A stretch of DNA of 8,183 bases from an uncultured bacterium (GTDB lineage Bacteria > Patescibacteriota > Minisyncoccia > Phycocordibacterales > UBA918): the NCBI GenBank assembly GCA_903839715.1, contig CAIMDH010000029.1:1-8183 (forward strand). The letters are read 5' to 3'. Positions within the stretch are counted from its first letter, which is position 1. Every line of letters begins with the position of its first letter. Shown here piece by piece: positions 5,987-8,183 of the stretch. A program made the position numbers and the translations under genes. Below the pieces are notes generated by a model, which was not told the DNA's origin, did not search any database, and was given only the letters and a program-made list of their open reading frames with translations.

Positions 5987-6636
5987 AGGTCTAACGATCG
6001 CTGTGTTACGGTAGTCTCTAAATAATACGTCTTACCAGGGTCATCCACTTCCTGAGCCTCAATGTATACAGTAATAGTCGGCTGCACTGCATCTGAAGTT
6101 GTTGCAGTTCCACTAACATAAAAATTAGCGTCTGTGATATTCAAGCCAGAAGAGACAATAGATTGAGCTGGTTGATTTCCCACTCGTCGCTTAATGGTCT
6201 TTGTGGTACCAGTACTATCGTAAAAATACAGTATTCTTCGCGCTGACGCTCCTGTCAAACTATCCCCTCCCTCGTAAAAAGAGACTCCTTGAAGATTTTC
6301 TCCACTGCCACGACCGCTAGAACAGTCGTTTGTTCTTGCTAAAACTTCAGCCTCATGATCATTAGTATCTTTAAAGATATTATTCGCTCCACCTGCTGAA
6401 TAATTTGACCGACCTGAACAATAGTAATTGTATCCCGTACGCATTTCACGCGTCATAGTATCAAGCGCAAAAGATAAATTAGTCATGACACTTTGCTCAG
6501 CCTGGAGCTGTTGATTAGTGGAAATAAGTACCAGGACAGCACCCACAGTCATCGTAACTACTACTGCAAAAACCCCGAGCGAGACAATCATCTCAACTAA
6601 AGTGAATCCAGCGGTTTTAATACATGAGCGTTGCAT
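5983..6636 (-). CDS. PilW/GspJ-like minor prepilin
   Basis: From ATG 6636 the protein is 217 aa with a short leader MQRSCIKTAG, then FTLVEMIVSLGVFAVVV with Glu15 at mature position 5. The following LDTMTREMRTG (58-68) is typical of PilW/GspJ-type minor pilins. The rest is a variable globular head with two more cysteines (73 and 105) and a strand-rich end (TITVYIEAQE, YYLETTVTQ). Two starts are possible. ATG 6636 lies 4 nt after the previous stop and has a -10-like TACAAT 6 nt upstream. An in-frame TTG at 6651 lies inside the previous gene and has an AGGA (6659-6662) at 7-nt spacing, one of the few Shine-Dalgarno-like sites in the window. The ATG is preferred for its compact leader. The product should be a substrate of the neighbouring prepilin peptidase. 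Confidence 0.88.
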   Translation of the reverse strand: MQRSCIKTAGFTLVEMIVSLGVFAVVVTMTVGAVLVLISTNQQLQAEQSVMTNLSFALDTMTREMRTGYNYYCSGRSNYSAGGANNIFKDTNDHEAEVLARTNDCSSGRGSGENLQGVSFYEGGDSLTGASARRILYFYDSTGTTKTIKRRVGNQPAQSIVSSGLNITDANFYVSGTATTSDAVQPTITVYIEAQEVDDPGKTYYLETTVTQRSLDL

Positions 6637-6640
6637 GTGT

Positions 6641-7234
6641 TTATTGTACAATTATTTGTCCTGTTCTTGTAACTTCAACTGTACGTACGGCACCAATACT
6701 TGAGCCAGTTGTACCTTTAAGACGAACATCGATTTCGACTGCCGAAGCAACTGCGGGTGCACCGGCAGCTGTATAAAAAATTGCATCAAAATTTGGTCGC
6801 TCAAACATAATAGAGATATCTGTCTCAGGAGTCTCAGTTGCGCCGTTCACTACACGGATTTCACTAATTTCAAAACGCTTATCAAGATTACTTCTTTTAA
6901 AGCCGCTTGCTTCAGTACTTTCATAAAAATAGTTTCCGGTATCAAGAAAAGTGTAGTATGAACCTTTTGTGCTAGCAGTTGTATTGAAGTACATTCCCAA
7001 AACATTACGATAACCAGCAGTTTGCCTGTTTGCACTCACGGCAGAAAGCTGCACTTCACGCAAGCCTAGTGCCACTTCGTAGGCCTGTGAACGGAGCAGC
7101 ACTGAACTATTACTACCCTTTTGATTAAACATTACTACTGACATCACCAAGACCGCAATACTAATACTGACCAGCAGTTCAATTAATCCGAAACCGGATT
7201 GAAGACTCATTTTAGAAAAGTATGAATTAGGCAT
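6641..7234 (-). CDS. FimT/GspH-like minor prepilin
   Basis: The 197-aa product has a prepilin leader of 14 residues (ending LQSG), then FGLIELLVSISIAVLVMSVV with Glu19 at mature position 5. QAYEVALGLREVQLSAVS (50-67) continues the pilin helix. The head ends in RTVEVTRTGQIIVQ, the kind of C-terminal strand with a turn TG that FimT/GspH-family pseudopilins show, and ISIMFERPNFDAIFY (140-154) fits the central sheet. The ATG lies inside the end of the peptidase gene (8-bp overlap), so peptidase and first substrate are coupled. A second in-frame ATG (codon 9) would shorten the leader to 6 residues. There is no Shine-Dalgarno. In FimT/GspH-type systems this class of pilin acts in pilus initiation or, in some bacteria, DNA uptake; which applies here is unknown. 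Confidence 0.9.
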   Translation of the reverse strand: MPNSYFSKMSLQSGFGLIELLVSISIAVLVMSVVMFNQKGSNSSVLLRSQAYEVALGLREVQLSAVSANRQTAGYRNVLGMYFNTTASTKGSYYTFLDTGNYFYESTEASGFKRSNLDKRFEISEIRVVNGATETPETDISIMFERPNFDAIFYTAAGAPAVASAVEIDVRLKGTTGSSIGAVRTVEVTRTGQIIVQ

Positions 7235-8060
7235 AACTTAGTAAGGTAATTACGTTAATCTCAAAAAAGTATACGGTTAGGAATCCTAAAATAAGAAATG
7301 GTGCAAATGGCACTGCGCTTTTAAGTGTCAATTCTGTAGGTAAAAAACGAAAGTGGAGTTGGCGCTGGCGTTGCAGTTTTTGCCAAAGCATAATTGCCAC
7401 CCCGATGACTGCCCCAATCCAAAATGACAACACTACCATCGAAAATACTTGTATATATCCCACAGCCAATGCTAGTGGTACCACCAACTTCACATCACCG
7501 AAGCCTATCCAAGTCCCACGGGAAACTCGCCACAGTGTCATAAAGAAAAGTGAGGCCAGAAGTGCTGCTGCTATATTATACCAAAATACTTGCAGTGGCA
7601 GTCCCATAATATGCATGTAGTACTGTAGCGACAGTACTACTACAAGCAAACTGACCACAAGCTCATCTGGTATCACCATATGGTACATGTCGTATACCGC
7701 CACCACGACCAATAGTGACATCATAACGAGCATATGAATGAGTGTCATCACATCAGTTGCCACAAGCACCACGCCAACAAAAAGCAGACCGGTTAAAAGC
7801 TCAACTAAGAAGTAGCGGCTTGGTATATGAGAGCTACAAGTCCGACACCGCCCACGCAGCGCCAGATACGAAAAGAGTGGCACGAGCTCATACGGCTTGA
7901 GATCAGTTCCACACGATAAACAATGCGAACTACCCATGAGTGACTTGCCGGTATGAAAACGGTAAATATAAACATTAAGAAAGCTGCCGATAATCACCCC
8001 AAATACCAATGCAAAAAGAACAATACCAAATAGTGGGAACTGCGCAAAAAGAAATTCCAT
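7227..8060 (-). CDS. pilD: Type IV prepilin peptidase / N-methyltransferase
   Basis: This inner-membrane aspartyl protease removes prepilin leaders and methylates the new N-terminal residue. The 277-aa length and layout are standard. A first transmembrane helix (about 8-27) leads into GSFLNVYIYR (25-34). Then comes the N-terminal cytoplasmic domain with two cysteine pairs, C47/C50 and C72/C75, likely a zinc site. A multi-helix membrane core carries the two catalytic aspartates, D124 in YDMYHMVIPD and D189 in GFGDVKL. The end has PFAPFLILGF (251-260). It heads a run of four prepilin genes, its expected substrates, and overlaps the first by 8 bp. Its ATG has no Shine-Dalgarno. A promoter-like -10 lies 8 nt upstream and a terminator further upstream, so this is the likely first gene of the operon. 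No pilus ATPase, PilC or major pilin is in the window. Confidence 0.96.
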   Translation of the reverse strand: MEFLFAQFPLFGIVLFALVFGVIIGSFLNVYIYRFHTGKSLMGSSHCLSCGTDLKPYELVPLFSYLALRGRCRTCSSHIPSRYFLVELLTGLLFVGVVLVATDVMTLIHMLVMMSLLVVVAVYDMYHMVIPDELVVSLLVVVLSLQYYMHIMGLPLQVFWYNIAAALLASLFFMTLWRVSRGTWIGFGDVKLVVPLALAVGYIQVFSMVVLSFWIGAVIGVAIMLWQKLQRQRQLHFRFLPTELTLKSAVPFAPFLILGFLTVYFFEINVITLLSYA

Positions 8061-8068
8061 GTGTGTTT

Positions 8069-8099
8069 AGTATAACATTAGAAATTTGACATAGCTCAA
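8069..8099 (-). promoter_or_regulatory. Promoter of the prepilin peptidase/pilin operon, predicted leaderless
   Basis: On the minus strand an extended -10, TGTTATACT (8069-8077), lies 8 nt before the pilD ATG. A -35-like TTGAGC (8094-8099) is 19 nt further upstream, longer than the ideal 17. It sits between the terminator of the upstream gene and the first gene of the train, where a promoter is needed. The predicted start site is 0-2 nt before the ATG, so the mRNA would have no leader. Confidence 0.62.
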
Positions 8100-8102
8100 C
8101 TC

Positions 8103-8145
8103 ATACACAAAAAAACGCGACATTATGTCGCGTTTTTTTGTGTAT
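8103..8145. terminator. Strong bidirectional hairpin terminator upstream of the pilD operon
   Basis: A perfect inverted repeat (8103-8121/8127-8145, 19 bp, loop 8122-8126) has a GC-rich top, CGCGAC/GTCGCG. It is flanked by seven A on one side and seven T on the other, so it can end transcripts on either strand. It lies 8 nt beyond a minus-strand TAA (8154-8156), which it probably serves, and insulates the pilD promoter. Confidence 0.88.
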
Positions 8146-8153
8146 AAATAAAA

Positions 8154-8183
8154 TTATATACAAGTCGAAGCCGCTGCCATTGA
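8154..8183 (-). CDS. Possible C-terminal end of an upstream minus-strand gene (partial)
   Basis: Only nine codons are visible, reading SMAAASTCI and then TAA, immediately before the hairpin terminator. The position just before a terminator, and the small-residue tail ending in a cysteine near the C-terminus, are compatible with a pilin-like protein. The stretch is too short to assign, and two other frames also run into the terminator. It is offered only because the terminator needs an upstream gene. Confidence 0.25.
   Translation of the reverse strand, partial: SMAAASTCI

Noticed and set aside
8086..8091. Perfect plus-strand TTGACA, a possible rightward -35 box
   Set aside because: No -10 follows at 16-18 nt (the sequence there is an A run), a terminator stem lies directly downstream, and no plus-strand gene is seen.
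1..8183. CRISPR arrays, insertion sequences or direct repeats
   Set aside because: No spaced repeats, transposase genes or terminal inverted repeats were seen on either strand beyond the two terminator hairpins.

Overview
The window looks like a piece of a small, streamlined bacterial genome, most likely a Patescibacteria/CPR lineage such as Parcubacteria. The reasons are the almost gap-free leftward gene train, the near absence of Shine-Dalgarno sequences, a very small intron-bearing tRNA, and a pili, ligA and gatCA gene mix. This placement is inference from gene content and protein style; no rRNA marker is present. TGA is used as a stop (ligA and a pilin), so the code looks standard.

Layout. 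Positions 2-310 (+) hold an initiator tRNA-fMet(CAU) whose anticodon loop is split by a 238-nt ORF-less group I intron. A perfect 18-bp hairpin (313-352) follows and can terminate transcription from both sides. Everything from about 405 to 8060 is on the minus strand. In transcription order it encodes a prepilin peptidase (8060-7227), four type IV prepilin-like minor pilins (FimT/GspH-like, PilW/GspJ-like, PilV/GspI-like, PilX/GspK-like), NAD-dependent DNA ligase LigA, the amidotransferase subunits GatC and GatA, and a one-pass membrane protein with an RNxxAH HEPN-like motif. A second hairpin terminator (8103-8145) separates this train from an upstream minus-strand gene, of which perhaps nine codons are visible at the right edge.

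How the genes work together. The peptidase would cleave and methylate the four prepilins, which have the set of types expected for a pilus or pseudopilus tip/initiation complex. Most pilin genes overlap by 4-14 bp, so they are probably translated in a coupled way. LigA joins nicks in DNA replication and repair. GatC and GatA, with GatB encoded elsewhere, convert mischarged Glu-tRNA-Gln and/or Asp-tRNA-Asn. The last protein is not assigned a function.

The points most worth a second look are: the group I intron in the initiator tRNA, which contains a 10-nt copy of the spliced anticodon-loop junction; a recurring promoter layout in which a -10 hexamer, often with an extended TGn, lies 6-8 nt before the start codon and so predicts leaderless mRNAs; a LigA zinc-finger region that keeps only two of the usual four cysteines; and an initiator tRNA with A29-U41 in place of the usual third G-C pair.
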